DNA of 39,958 nucleotides, from NCBI RefSeq assembly GCF_000003605.2, contig NW_003151255.1:250925-290882 (forward strand), in the 5' to 3' direction. The position numbers were made by a program, and so were the translations under genes. Every line of letters begins with the position of its first letter. Within the stretch, counting starts at the first letter, position 1. Shown here piece after piece: positions 24,136-32,816 of this stretch. Origin of the DNA: Saccoglossus kowalevskii (Eukaryota > Hemichordata > Enteropneusta > Harrimaniidae). The notes beneath the pieces are model-generated. The model was given only the letters and a program-made list of their open reading frames with translations, was not told where the DNA came from and ran no database searches.

Positions 24136-27100
24136 GTCATGTTGAAATAAAATACGGGTTGTGATAGACACAGATCTGTCTCTTGATTCGTTGTGGCATT
24201 TCTTTAGAAATGATGATTACGCCCCTTACGGCGCGCATATGGTGTACAGGTTGTTGCTGATATACTTTGTCGTTCTTCCGGAACTCTTTCAGTTACCATT
24301 GCAACAGAAAACAAACATTAACTATAACTAAAAAAAATGCACAGATGCAAAGAATATTCTACCGATTGCTTACACGGGTTATAAAGTCACATACTAATAC
24401 TCGGTGACTAGGACAAGCTTTCTCGACTTAAGATCCCTTCAAATGTTGATGTAAATGGATTACACTGTCACAATAGACTTTAATCGCCCAACACTCAGAC
24501 ATTCTTCCAATTAATTTCCAATTACAAAATTATGGAAATATAAGTACATTGTACGCGTTATTGCATATACTCGTATTCAACTAATTGAGGTACATGCATT
24601 TCAAACTTTCAGACTGGTATTGTTTTAAATATATCTGATGTGTTTTTTTTGTTTTTTTTTGTTTTTGTTTTTTGTATTTTCAATTTTTTAAACAAGTAAC
24701 AAGCAGTTTGAAAACGCCACAATAAAAAAAGGTGTTGTGAATTTGCTGGTAAATAATTATGTTAAATATGCTACAATATATACTTCAAAGTGACTTACCT
24801 GAAGTTAACGGCAAGTTCAAAACTGATATGAAGGATACCACACGTGGAGCAGGATGTGCTCAACTAAATGTACTTCATATAACGATGGATATCGGAATAA
24901 AATACGTGTTGTGATCGATACAAATACCTGTATTCTCTGTGGTATTTTACACATGTTGGGTGTTTGAAACTACACGACTACACGGTGTCAAATATTTTTG
25001 AAAAGTATTTGGTAATGTAACGCGTGACGCACTATGAATCGGGTAGTGCAAGTAAAACCAAAAACACTTCTTGACAATGGCAGGCATGTCATTTATATTT
25101 AGGATATTTGTGATGTTTTGTCTCTGCTTCTTGTGTGAAATCTATTATTGCTAATCTAGGTAACAATTACTTCAAAAACAAACGAAAACAATCTCAATGA
25201 AGTTGAAAAAAAAACTACTGAAAAACAACACGTTTTAAAAACAATACGTTTTCGGCAAGCATAGCAGAAGCATTAGCATTATGTTTTTTCTAAATGCAAC
25301 TTTCTAAACACTTATACTCTCATCTAAAAAAAAGACCATATAGATCCAATCTTAATGAGAATTTTAAACCGATAACAAGTCTGTCCGTATGTAGTCAAAT
25401 ATTTTAACATTTGTTGTCAAACCATTTAAAAACGTATCTGGAAACCATATTGTCGATGTTTTTTGTCCGCAGTTCGGACGAACCACAGTTGCTAAACGTC
25501 ATTGATAAGACTTTTCAGAGACTGATAAGTACAACGATTTCTAAGTAAATACAATCTTTCTGATATACAGATAAATATATCAGGCATGTGTATCTAGGCA
25601 ATTGCAAATCTTGATCATTTTGGTATTAACATTGACAACTAAATTTACATAAACATATCTCAAACATCTGTTAACAACTGGCAGCTCTACGACGTCTCGA
25701 CAATTATTACAACAACAATCCTTCATCTCTCTACATATGCATTACTGCATTGCTGTGTGGAATGTTTCTGAAAAAAGGGACTCCGATAAACTAGACAAAT
25801 AATAAAAGCATTTAGAAATGCTTTATTCTACCCTCCCAAATAAAAACAATCTGGGTATCTCCTATATATATTCACAGTTTAATAACGACAACAGTACTAT
25901 GGATTTAAGCGGATAGGTGTGCATCACCCAATTGGATATCAGGATCCATCATTTGTAATGCGTTGAGCAATGATGCAAGAAAAGCCAAAAGTTTAAAAAA
26001 TAGTAAATTAAAACACAAGGCACTTAATCGTTCGCATGTGAGTTTTCACAACCGTGCATTTACAAATTTTAAACATATTCCTATACTTATTTAATATTTT
26101 ATTGTAAATATTTATTTGTCTTGTCATTCCCAGTTTCCATATTGACAATTTTGTATGTAATTCCTTGTTTCTCAAATGTTTCCTTACCATAGTGTATTAG
26201 TTACAGTGTGCTATTACATCTTACCGAGTTTAAATATACATATATTGATGGATTGTTCTCTTGCGGTGCCATATGGTGTACTAGCATATTGCAATGCTGA
26301 CTATCTATCCTCTATTATTTGACTTTTTTCTAGTTACTATGGCAACCGATTAAAATGAAAACAAATAAAACACAGATGCAAAGATTATCTTACCGTCGGT
26401 TTGCACGGGTTATAAAGTCGCGCACTTTGGTACTCTGACAAGCTTACTCAACTTCAGATCCCGTCGAATATCATTGATGTAAATGTATTACACTGTCGTC
26501 ACGAGCACTCGTCACCCGCCATCACGTTTTCTCAGACATGCTATCAATAATCAGGAATTATAAACACATATGTATATTGTACGAGGTATCGTACACATAC
26601 ACACTTGTTTTCAACTACCCTTTCTATATTTAGGTGCATCCTAGGCTTTGAGACTGTTTTAAATAAAACTGATGTATTATTGGTGTTTCAGTAAAAATAC
26701 GGTAATGTTCAAATCCTTATATAATTAATAGTATCGGTGTTAACCAATAAGAGCTGGATTGGTCGTATTCACTGTGCAAATCTGCAGCTGCCTTTTCCTT
26801 AATATGAAAAAAAAATGACAGTTGACAAAAACAACACAATGAAAGAAATAGACAATTCTTGTCAAACGCCATGACATCAATAATTGTACCGAGGATATTA
26901 GAAATATATAATTTATAATTTTTCACAGAGCAAAAAGTTAGAATAATGAGTTTGTCATTGTCATATATGAGTAACACTGCCGTGGCGAAGAAGCTTCTGG
27001 CCACAGTAGTGTGGTATGGTGATGTTGCATTGATACATCATGAATTATACACAATGCCGTGGGTTAAATGTTTCTAGTAGACCAAATCCTCATAGCTAAC

Positions 27101-29186
27101 GGGACATGAAGAAGAACTGCGTCCTCATACTTCTCTGTACCAATCTGACACGTGCATCACAAACAATAAACTAGTGTCACAATGTGATCTCGAGGATAAC
27201 TTTCGCTAGCGACAACCCCGAATAATCAATAATAAACGTCCTACAATCACCAACAGTCTGGTCAAAAGCGGTACACGTCATATATTTTGAAGGATGTGCC
27301 ACCCAGTGCAAGGATTGTTGGGGCAAAATGTCATGTGTTAATTTAACCTTGATTAAATTTAATAAATCGTTAAATTACTGCTTTTGAGTGGGATGTGATG
27401 TCGGGTTTGTCAACAATTCGGACGCCATGTGGCGATCAACAATCGTATCGCAGTATATAAATAGCTAGAGTCCGAGTCGAAAGTAAAAATGGACGAATAT
27501 ATGCAAGAATATCACAACATTTTGTTTGTTATTGCTTGTTTACATCAAAGTATTTATACATCTTATACCTAACGCAGTGCAGTGAATGCGATGGATTCCA
27601 CGCAAACATTGATGATGTGACGTCATCGAGATTGAATTGCGTGACCTTTATGGCTTCTCTTTGAAACCATAATTTAGTGCAAAACAAATACGACCACACA
27701 TTCGACTGTAATTGCACTATTAATGACGTAAAATGAGACATAACTGAAACCTGTAATAGTGGCTAGAAGACGCAAATACAGCGCGATCATTTGTACTTGG
27801 TTGTCTGTTCGCGTGTCTGTTTACCCGTCTGTCCGTTCGTCCGTATCTCTATCGGCGATGTAAGGGCGTATGGATAGTCACACTACACATGTTTGTGGTT
27901 TAAAGCATGTTCGAGATCACTCATAAAAATATGTTTTCCGGTTCCGGAATAAAATGACACACCAAATGTAAGGGGTAGTGCAACCACTATTAAGCTACAA
28001 GTGAAGGTCAGACAAACAATTGTCTTATGCGTGTCTGAACTCAAACCACCACCTGTTTATATCGCAAATTGTATTCTAAACATGTATCAACGCAATCAGT
28101 CTAGTATCTTCACTGTAATGGCACTTGAATCTCGTGGCTGCACTCACCAAGTCGTATAACCCCCGTGGCAATATCTTTCGATAGGAATGAACGTTCGAAT
28201 GTTACGTGCTGCCCATATATGGTTAATACGGAATTAGGTATAGGGGTTTTATTCAAACAACATATTATTATATGTCGATCAATAGAATGTGATCAATTGA
28301 TATACCTGCGGATCGATGAGCAGTTAATATTATTTTTTATTTTGAAAGTAGGTATTGCTTACTACGTGGAACCTATCGGTACCTGTATTATATAATCCGA
28401 ACATCAGGGGGAATGGGATTGCCGAGGACATTTGTAAGCACATCTACGACGAGGGTCAGGGTTAACATAGAGTTCGTTTTATGGATGACTTGTACGTGTA
28501 TTTCCACGGTGTCAGCGAAAGTTTAATTAAATTTGTATGTAAGTTCATGATTGCAGATTTTGTGAACCCGCCAATAATACTTCGTCACAGAAATTTCGAG
28601 TTACAGACAGACTTTCGAAATTAACGGTCTATAAAACCGCGTACGACTTCATTATTATAGTAAAAACATATACGACCCGCATTGAGTATTCCAGTGGGGC
28701 GGAATTATCATAAATGCAATTACTACTCGAGTTGAGTTCGCACGATACAGCCAACTACATAATTACCGGTTATTTATTGGACGTTTAAACACAATAATTT
28801 TACGCTAAAGAGAACAGTGTGGTCACACTTTTCAGAGAAACTGAAAGCGAAATCGTTTAAAGGTGACTAATTTGATTTAAACATAATCAAGTGTTATTGA
28901 TGTGCACTGGAGGGACCTTGTCATGGACTGTTTCACAATGTCATTTTACAACAAGTAAAGGTGAAAACTATTCTTTAATTATTATTATAACAACGCACTG
29001 AAAGTTTTACCACGCATTGGTGTACAGAAGATAAACTTATTTCTCTATTTTATCAGTAATGTGTTCAATCTAATCAAATAAAATAGTGCGTTTTTTTAAA
29101 TTTAAAATATAATTGCGGTAAATTGTGAATGAATTCAATTCTAGCGTTTTAAATATTCGAATGTAAATTTCAATATTTGAAGTAGT

Positions 29187-29246
<60 letters not shown>

Positions 29247-32200
29247 TTGCGAAATATGATAATGGTACTGCGCATTTCGAGCCACTGTCAGTTACGTGAA
29301 ATGTCGTGAACAGACCGAGAACTATAACTTTTAATTTTAGTTTTCAGGGGATGAACCGTTTCTCGCGACGAACGTTCAGTCGTCCCCAAGTATCGGCTTT
29401 AATGCAATTCATTGGTAAAGAACGACACAGAGGTAATAAATATAGTCTTGTTTGATTGTAGGCACACTGGTATTAATTAAATCGAAGCTTATATAAATCT
29501 TCAGATCTAATTTCCGGGAAATATTTTTTGATCATGTCATCATTACTCAAAAAATAAAATAATAAACACATCTACCCCATGTCATATCACAAAACAAATG
29601 TTACAGTATTAGGATCGATGGAACACTACGGCTTGCGATCTTGAAATAAAAAAAAAGTGCAGACACGGCATCCACTAAACTATACTCGAGTATCACGACA
29701 TTCTATAAGCATGATTAATAACAGATTGTACTAATTAACAAATAATAATAATTGGTTCCTGTCGATAACTTAACATGCTAAATATTAGGCCGACGAAGTT
29801 AATTTTTTGTTATTTGCAAGACAGTCACGCCCTGGGTTATTTACGGCGGTTCCTACTCTCCGTTCAGATAAGAATATAATCATATCGCTAATATGATATT
29901 AACGCGAAAAATAGAGATTATCACTATGAGCAGCACGGGTATCCTACAAACGAGGTTAAACGCTTTGATTCATGTGACGGCAGCGCCGCTAAGCAATGGG
30001 GACGATTAATAGACGACAGTGATTTCAATGGCCGTATATTTGTATGCAACACACGACCGTTGGGGGTAAAACCATTGGTTTTCATAACACGGAGGCGATT
30101 GTATTGCTGTTCAACGCCGTCATCCGAACACTCGGCAGTATGGTATATTAAAAAAAAAGCATGAAGTGCCATATGGAGAATGTAATTGTTTGTGAAGATT
30201 GTTCCGACTGTTTGTCAAAAGAATGCTAACCATTGAAATTTAATGGATATTTGCATTGGGAGAGTGGCATGTTTGATATGTATGTTGGTACGTCGAGTAT
30301 CGTTATAATCATAAAATAATATTTTTTTTTATATCAACGTGCAGGTGAAGTAGTCGGCAGGGAAAGTAACATTAATAGTACAAAGATGGAACATGTTCAG
30401 TGGTTTGGAACTATCTTCAAATTACATTTTAGAAACGCATTTGTCGAAGAAAATATAGACATCGCCGAAGGCGTAAAGGGGATTTCTAAGCTGGTTAAAA
30501 CGTCATTTTTTTTCTTCAGACTATTAAAAAAGTGATTTATAGATATTTACCGGCGGTCAATGTAAATATATTAATTCAATATAACTCCGTATGGAACGAG
30601 GAATACGCAAACAACGCGATAGTGACAATACTTAAATGACGTGTGTATATTGCCGTTTTTTTTAGGAAAAACACACATTTCAATAATTATATCACGTTCT
30701 GCATCGAAAGACAAAATTCGGACTATATAAGTGTTATACCATGACCGTGTTTTGTAAAGCGTGACGGGTTTCATGTGTCAATCGACAATAACGCATGCGT
30801 ATCCGACCGTAATTAGCCAGATACGTAGACGTCGAGTCAGATCCCTGAGTATGATTTGATATCTTTGTTAGCGCATTAGAGAATAGACATCGTCTCATTC
30901 TAAGGCCCATGGTCAAAGTCAATATTAAAATAAATGATTATACAATTAGAAATATTGCATTATATTTGTTTACAACTTGTATGTTATAATTGCTATGACG
31001 TGTTTTAACAATTTATATCTGTTTTGAGGGGGGGTCGTCAGAGAACACTGTCCATATTTGGAAGATAAATCTTGTTTTCTTCGTTCCCGATAGCGGTGAT
31101 CGATCATTGGAAATAACACAAACAATCGCAAAATCAGTCGCAGTGCACACAAAAATAAATAATCGGAGTAGGCAAAATAGGATTTCATCATAGATTTATC
31201 TCTACAAGTACGCCTAATTCAAGTTCAACAACAGCTGCTGAACACACAGAACATCATCCGAATTGTAATCCAATAACCGCGGGCTGTGCCAACACAAAGC
31301 CACCACATTCGAAGCATCCCAATGATCATGCTTTTTTTCAAAGAAGGAAGGCTTTAAGGAATTGTTTAAATGCTAAATGTAACTGGATGTGTACATACAC
31401 TCACATAGCAAATGACGAACAAAGATTGTAAAGTCTCATAATGTGCGGGAATTATTATTCATGTATTCAATGGAGAGACACAAATATCTCTACAGTGGCA
31501 AATTAACCACAAAAAAAGGTCAAATCTCTATACAGATGGGCAGAATATGTAACGACTATGACCTTGTAGAAAAATAAAACAAAAGGTAGTCGTGGGTAAT
31601 GTAATTGTATTTCTATGGCGATCATAGATCGTCCATGTCAATCTGGTTTGTTTTTTTAGCTAGTTGCTGCAAAACAGTAATTTCTATGTGATGCAACGAC
31701 AATGAGCTAAAGGGCTCGGTCTTATCAATGTAAATCAGTGTCTGTATTCATAATGTCGTCTGCCGCAAACAAAAACACCCGCCACAATGAAAGGTTAACA
31801 TGCTGAGCGCCAGATCATAGGGAAAGAAATTTACAACACGCGCCGCATCTATTTTGACCACGATGATGATTTTTTTTTTTGACGGATAAAAAAACAACAA
31901 CATCGATTTATTAAATTAAAAATTGCATGGGTTTCTTATTTCAATGCTAAACGCACACCGGTATAGAATGTGACTATTGCTATGTAACATTATATATATG
32001 TATGTCAAAACAGTTGTTATGGAAACAGGTTATGCTTATGTTGGATTTCACCATATGTTAGCAAATTAAATAGGCATTACCTCAGTTACAACGGATGAGC
32101 GGACATTGTCATTCCCATAGTAGTACACCCATCCTTCGTCGCACGCAGTAATTGGTAATTGCCTTGGAAAAGAACATGGTGATGACGACGCTGTCAAATT

Positions 32201-32533
32201 CAAATTAACCGGCAAATCGGCGAGACTGGCATTAATGTAATATCGATAACAGCTACTGGGTGTGCAAATCTTGTCATTATTTTCAAACGGTACGTAGAGG
32301 TACGTGTCGTTGTACACGCCGTCGTCCCCGGCGGCGAGGGTTATGCTCTGGTCGTCGCCGCCGCCGCCGTCAAACTCTGACACGCGACAGCGATGCGGTA
32401 CGTCGGCGATCGTGAACACTTGTCCTAAAACGATGAAACAGGAGGGCAGAAGCATACAGCAGAGCATGGAGTAGAGGTACTTCTGGTAGCGCCCGAACTC
32501 TCCCAGTGAACGTAAGACATGGTCAAAATCCAT
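1965..32533 (-). CDS. SLC22-family organic cation/carnitine transporter-like protein, complete gene, nine coding exons
   Basis: The product is predicted to be a 12-helix plasma-membrane carrier of the major facilitator superfamily, family SLC22, moving organic cations, zwitterions or anions. The exact substrate cannot be read from sequence. Nine exons (32533-32081, 5825-5722, 5386-5232, 4804-4636, 4176-4068, 3604-3468, 3304-3090, 2539-2422, 2178-1965) join in frame into 557 residues plus TGA, the usual family length. Features in order: N-terminus [19 protein letters not shown]1 about residues 20-42; extracellular loop about 43-150 with six cysteines and sequons at N75, N101 and N112; WDLVCD at 152; DKFGRRP at 185-191; QEW at 239; VPESPRWL at 296-303; ERLGRPK at 420-426; [12 protein letters not shown] at 477-488; PETK at 538-541. 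The last third ([22 protein letters not shown]) looks closest to OCTN-type members, but OCT or an invertebrate-only clade is possible. Exon lengths 104, 155 and 215 match, as I recall, those of vertebrate SLC22 genes. Confidence 0.95.
2422..2539 (-). CDS. SLC22-like gene, exon 8 (residues 448-486 plus split codon)
   Basis: 118 nt; acceptor ATTCTGCAG, donor GTAAGA; phase 1 in, phase 2 out. Encodes TM10 ([21 protein letters not shown]) and the conserved [11 protein letters not shown] motif that ends at TM11. Confidence 0.93.
2577..2677. repeat. TTTA/TTAA-rich low-complexity tract in intron 7
   Basis: About 100 bp of TTTATT, ATTAATT and ATTTATT words with very few G or C. Confidence 0.8.
2776..2978. 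mobile_element. TA-flanked MITE-like element in intron 7 (~203 bp)
   Basis: Begins TACTGTAAAATA (2776-2787) and ends with its exact reverse complement TATTTTACAGTA (2967-2978). The interior has repeated ATTTTCGCTGA and ATTTTCACTGA-type words. A TA dinucleotide at each outer edge fits a Tc1/mariner-type target site. Non-autonomous, no ORF. Confidence 0.7.
3090..3304 (-). CDS. SLC22-like gene, exon 7 (split codon 376, residues 377-447)
   Basis: 215 nt; acceptor GTTTTCAG, donor GTATGC; phase 2 in, phase 1 out. Encodes TM7 ([16 protein letters not shown]), TM8 ([20 protein letters not shown]), the second MFS loop MERLGRPK, and TM9 ([21 protein letters not shown]). Confidence 0.95.
3468..3604 (-). 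CDS. SLC22-like gene, exon 6 (residues 331-375)
   Basis: 137 nt; acceptor ATTCAAAG, donor GTATGT; phase 0 in, phase 2 out. Encodes the rest of the intracellular loop, with the family segment [22 protein letters not shown] leading into TM7. The acceptor was fixed by the need for phase 0; a nearby AG inside LPMQ would break the frame. Confidence 0.92.
4068..4176 (-). CDS. SLC22-like gene, exon 5 (split codon 294, residues 295-330)
   Basis: 109 nt; acceptor TTCTACAG, donor GTAAGT; phase 2 in, phase 0 out. Encodes the near-invariant [19 protein letters not shown] segment after TM6 and the start of the large intracellular loop ([16 protein letters not shown]). Confidence 0.94.
4454..4614. mobile_element. 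TTAA-flanked MITE-like element in intron 4 (~160 bp)
   Basis: Left end TTTTAAAGCGGGGG (4454-4467) is mirrored exactly by CCCCCGCTTTAAAA (4601-4614). Further in, both ends carry CGTC and GCGCA-N-GCG at similar offsets. It can be read as TTAA target duplications around an element beginning AGCGGGGG. It ends 22 bp from the exon 4 donor. Its ends resemble those of the 1645-1934 element. Confidence 0.75.
4636..4804 (-). CDS. SLC22-like gene, exon 4 (residues 239-293 plus split codons)
   Basis: 169 nt; acceptor TGTTTCAG, donor GTACGT; phase 1 in, phase 2 out. Encodes the [10 protein letters not shown] loop (the family EW-G-R signature), TM5 ([16 protein letters not shown]), EWRALQL and TM6 ([14 protein letters not shown]). 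The exon is followed after only 22 bp by an inverted-repeat element at 4454-4614 inside intron 4. Confidence 0.94.
5232..5386 (-). CDS. SLC22-like gene, exon 3 (residues 187-237 plus split codon 238)
   Basis: 155 nt; acceptor CATTCCAG, donor GTGAGA; enters in phase 2, leaves in phase 1. Encodes FGRRPV, TM3 ([17 protein letters not shown]) and TM4 ([21 protein letters not shown]). The FGRR part of the conserved cytoplasmic MFS loop lies at its start, spliced to D-K from exon 2. Confidence 0.94.
5722..5825 (-). CDS. SLC22-like gene, exon 2 (residues 152-186)
   Basis: 104 nt after a long T-rich tract and TAG acceptor; donor GTAAGA; phase 0 in, phase 2 out. Encodes [17 protein letters not shown] and TM2, ending LSPLSD with a split lysine codon that is completed by exon 3 to give the DKFGRR loop. 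It follows a 26,255-bp intron. It is too short to stand out as an ORF and was found by reading for the WDLVC motif that must follow exon 1. Confidence 0.93.
7077..7275. mobile_element. Inverted-repeat element in intron 1 (~199 bp)
   Basis: Left end GTCGCGCCCTCT (7077-7088) and right end AGAGGGCGCGAC (7264-7275) are perfect 12-bp inverted repeats. After 15 unlike bases, both arms again share CTGTGAYGT at the same offset. No ORF and no clear target duplication. Confidence 0.55.
8131..8164. repeat. 34-bp palindrome with no spacer
   Basis: The left arm CCTCAGACAACTAATAA is followed at once by its reverse complement, with one mismatched pair (8136/8159). This is a candidate cruciform in intron 1. 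Confidence 0.85.
9917..12257. repeat. 20-bp minisatellite, about 2.3 kb, in intron 1
   Basis: Over a hundred copies of a 20-bp unit close to ATATATCATGGGATGAATGA. Sub-variants have GACTCA, GATTCA or GATTGA in place of GAATGA, and a few units have lengths other than 20. It is interrupted by a run of 50 N. Unit variants occur in the same order on both sides of the gap, so there is a higher-order repeat of about 740-760 bp. Last units (about 12150-12257) are more diverged, as is usual at array edges. Confidence 0.97.
10805..10854. other. Assembly gap (50 N)
   Basis: A run of exactly 50 N inside the 20-bp minisatellite. The sequence just after it (ACTCAATGGTCATGAATG) looks like a unit with missing bases, suggesting poor-quality sequence at the gap edge. 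True gap length is unknown. Confidence 0.99.
12266..12292 (+). mobile_element. hAT-like transposon terminus, solo
   Basis: CAGTGGCGGATCCAG followed by A and a run of G, 9 bp beyond the minisatellite. This is the kind of end (CAGTGGCGGAT...) seen in hAT-superfamily elements of many animals. I did not find the matching inverted end (CGCCACTG) in the window, so this is a fragment or a coincidence. Confidence 0.4.
12980..13450. repeat. 21-bp minisatellite, about 470 bp
   Basis: About 22 copies of a 21-bp unit containing ATTTGCCATATCGTGRTGT, degenerate at the 12980 end. Because 21 is a multiple of three, several frames stay open: His-His-Asp-Met-Ala-Asn-Arg repeats on the minus strand, and Tyr-Leu-Pro-Tyr-Arg-Gly-Val on plus. 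I treat these as by-products, not genes. Confidence 0.93.
15203..15375. repeat. Three tandem 60-bp repeats, each with a full CRE palindrome
   Basis: Units start at 15203, 15263 and 15323 and share TACTGCAATGTCATTC-like and GTACAGAAATCC-like words. Each carries TGACGTCA at the same place (15224, 15284, 15344), the exact CREB/ATF palindrome. A fourth, looser unit may follow, with TTACGTCAC at 15431. Sixty is a multiple of three, so both strands have chance open frames. Confidence 0.9.
20487..20520 (+). promoter_or_regulatory. Tandem pair of ETS-type motifs
   Basis: ACCGGAAGTAATTC occurs at 20487 and again at 20506, a 19-bp spacing, each with an ideal ETS core (ACCGGAAGT). Found deep in intron 1. 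Function is not known. Confidence 0.4.
24102..24135. repeat. (ATG)n microsatellite
   Basis: About 11 perfect ATG/TGA/GAT triplets. Confidence 0.97.
24141..24660. repeat. Diverged duplicated segment, copy A
   Basis: Shares collinear blocks with 26262-26690: GTTACYATKGCAAC, CACAGATGCAAAGA, CACGGGTTATAAAGTC, GACAAGCTT, AGATCCC, TTGATGTAAATG, ATTACACTGTC and TGTTTTAAAT. A shorter relative of its first part (AATAAAATACGGGTTGTGAT) lies at 24892. Ends in a T-rich stretch (24639-24680). Could be an old local duplication or two copies of an interspersed element. Confidence 0.75.
24892..24960. repeat. Diverged partial copy of the segment at 24141
   Basis: AATAAAATACGTGTTGTGAT followed by GATACAAATACCTGTATTC and TGTGGTATTT parallels AATAAAATACGGGTTGTGAT, GACACAGATCTGTC and TGTGGCATTT at 24148-24203. 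Confidence 0.65.
26262..26690. repeat. Diverged duplicated segment, copy B
   Basis: Collinear with copy A from GCCATATGGTGTAC through GGCAACCGATTAAAATGAAAAC, CACGGGTTATAAAGTC, GACAAGCTTACTC and ATTACACTGTC to the TTTTAAATAAAACTGATGT end. Same orientation, about 2.05 kb away. Confidence 0.75.
27800..27846. repeat. Imperfect TGTC/TCCG simple repeat
   Basis: A run of TGTCTGTT, CGTCTGTC and CGTTCGTC words about 45 bp long. Confidence 0.5.
29188..29246. repeat. (TAA)n microsatellite
   Basis: About 19 uninterrupted TAA units. On the minus strand they translate as a poly-isoleucine run, which is not a gene. Confidence 0.98.
32081..32533 (-). CDS. SLC22-like gene, coding exon 1 (residues 1-151)
   Basis: Encodes the cytoplasmic N-terminus, TM1 and the whole large extracellular loop ending CDEGW...SSVVTE, the family landmark before TM2. 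The ATG at 32533 was chosen because [17 protein letters not shown] matches the SLC22 start and has purine at -3 and G at +4. The frame stays open upstream to another ATG at 32674, which would add 47 residues that do not look like the family. The exon ends GAG|GTAATG, phase 0. The loop carries an acidic glycine run (DGGGGDD, residues 55-61) and three N-glycosylation sequons. This exon is clearly more GC-rich than the surrounding DNA. Confidence 0.95.
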
Positions 32534-32733
32534 ACCGAGACGTAGACCGATTGATCGCAAAGCCGACCGTCCACTCGACACAGCTGTTTCATCGACTGCG
32601 TTCCATGCCACGCTTGTCTCCTTTTTCGCTGAACAGCGTACACATACCAAATATTCACAAGCAGAAATGACCATGTAACAACCCTTTTACGTGGGACAAG
32701 ACTGGGGTATTCGTTCAACTGCTATGATCCATC

Positions 32734-32816
32734 CCAATCAGTACGATGCGCCTTTCCCTGCTCAGTTGCGATGAATCAATGATGTTTACCACTTATGTGC
32801 GTACTACGCATGCGCC
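32734..32816 (-). promoter_or_regulatory. Candidate promoter of the SLC22-like gene (CCAAT box and NRF1-like site)
   Basis: About 200-285 bp upstream of the chosen ATG there is a CCAAT (plus strand, 32734-32738) and an NRF1-like palindrome ACGCATGCGCC (32806-32816). No TATA box at a fitting distance was recognised. The transcription start is unknown and a 5' UTR intron is possible. Confidence 0.25.

Larger units (their letters stand above)
5826..32080 (-). other. Intron 1 of the SLC22-like gene, 26,255 bp
   Basis: Starts GTAATG and ends in a T-rich tract plus TAG on the minus strand, joining SSVVTE to WDLVC in frame. It contains no coding sequence I can support. Listed separately are its inverted-repeat element, minisatellites, hAT-like terminus, CRE-bearing repeats, ETS-like pair, diverged duplications and microsatellites. 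The remaining parts (5826-7076, 7276-8130, 8165-9916, 13451-15202, 15376-20486, 20521-24101, 26691-29188, 29247-32080) look like unique AT-rich DNA with only chance ORFs, the longest 160 codons. Confidence 0.85.

Noticed and set aside
29070-29285. Minus-strand ORF with a poly-isoleucine run
   Set aside because: It is the (TAA)n microsatellite read in frame.
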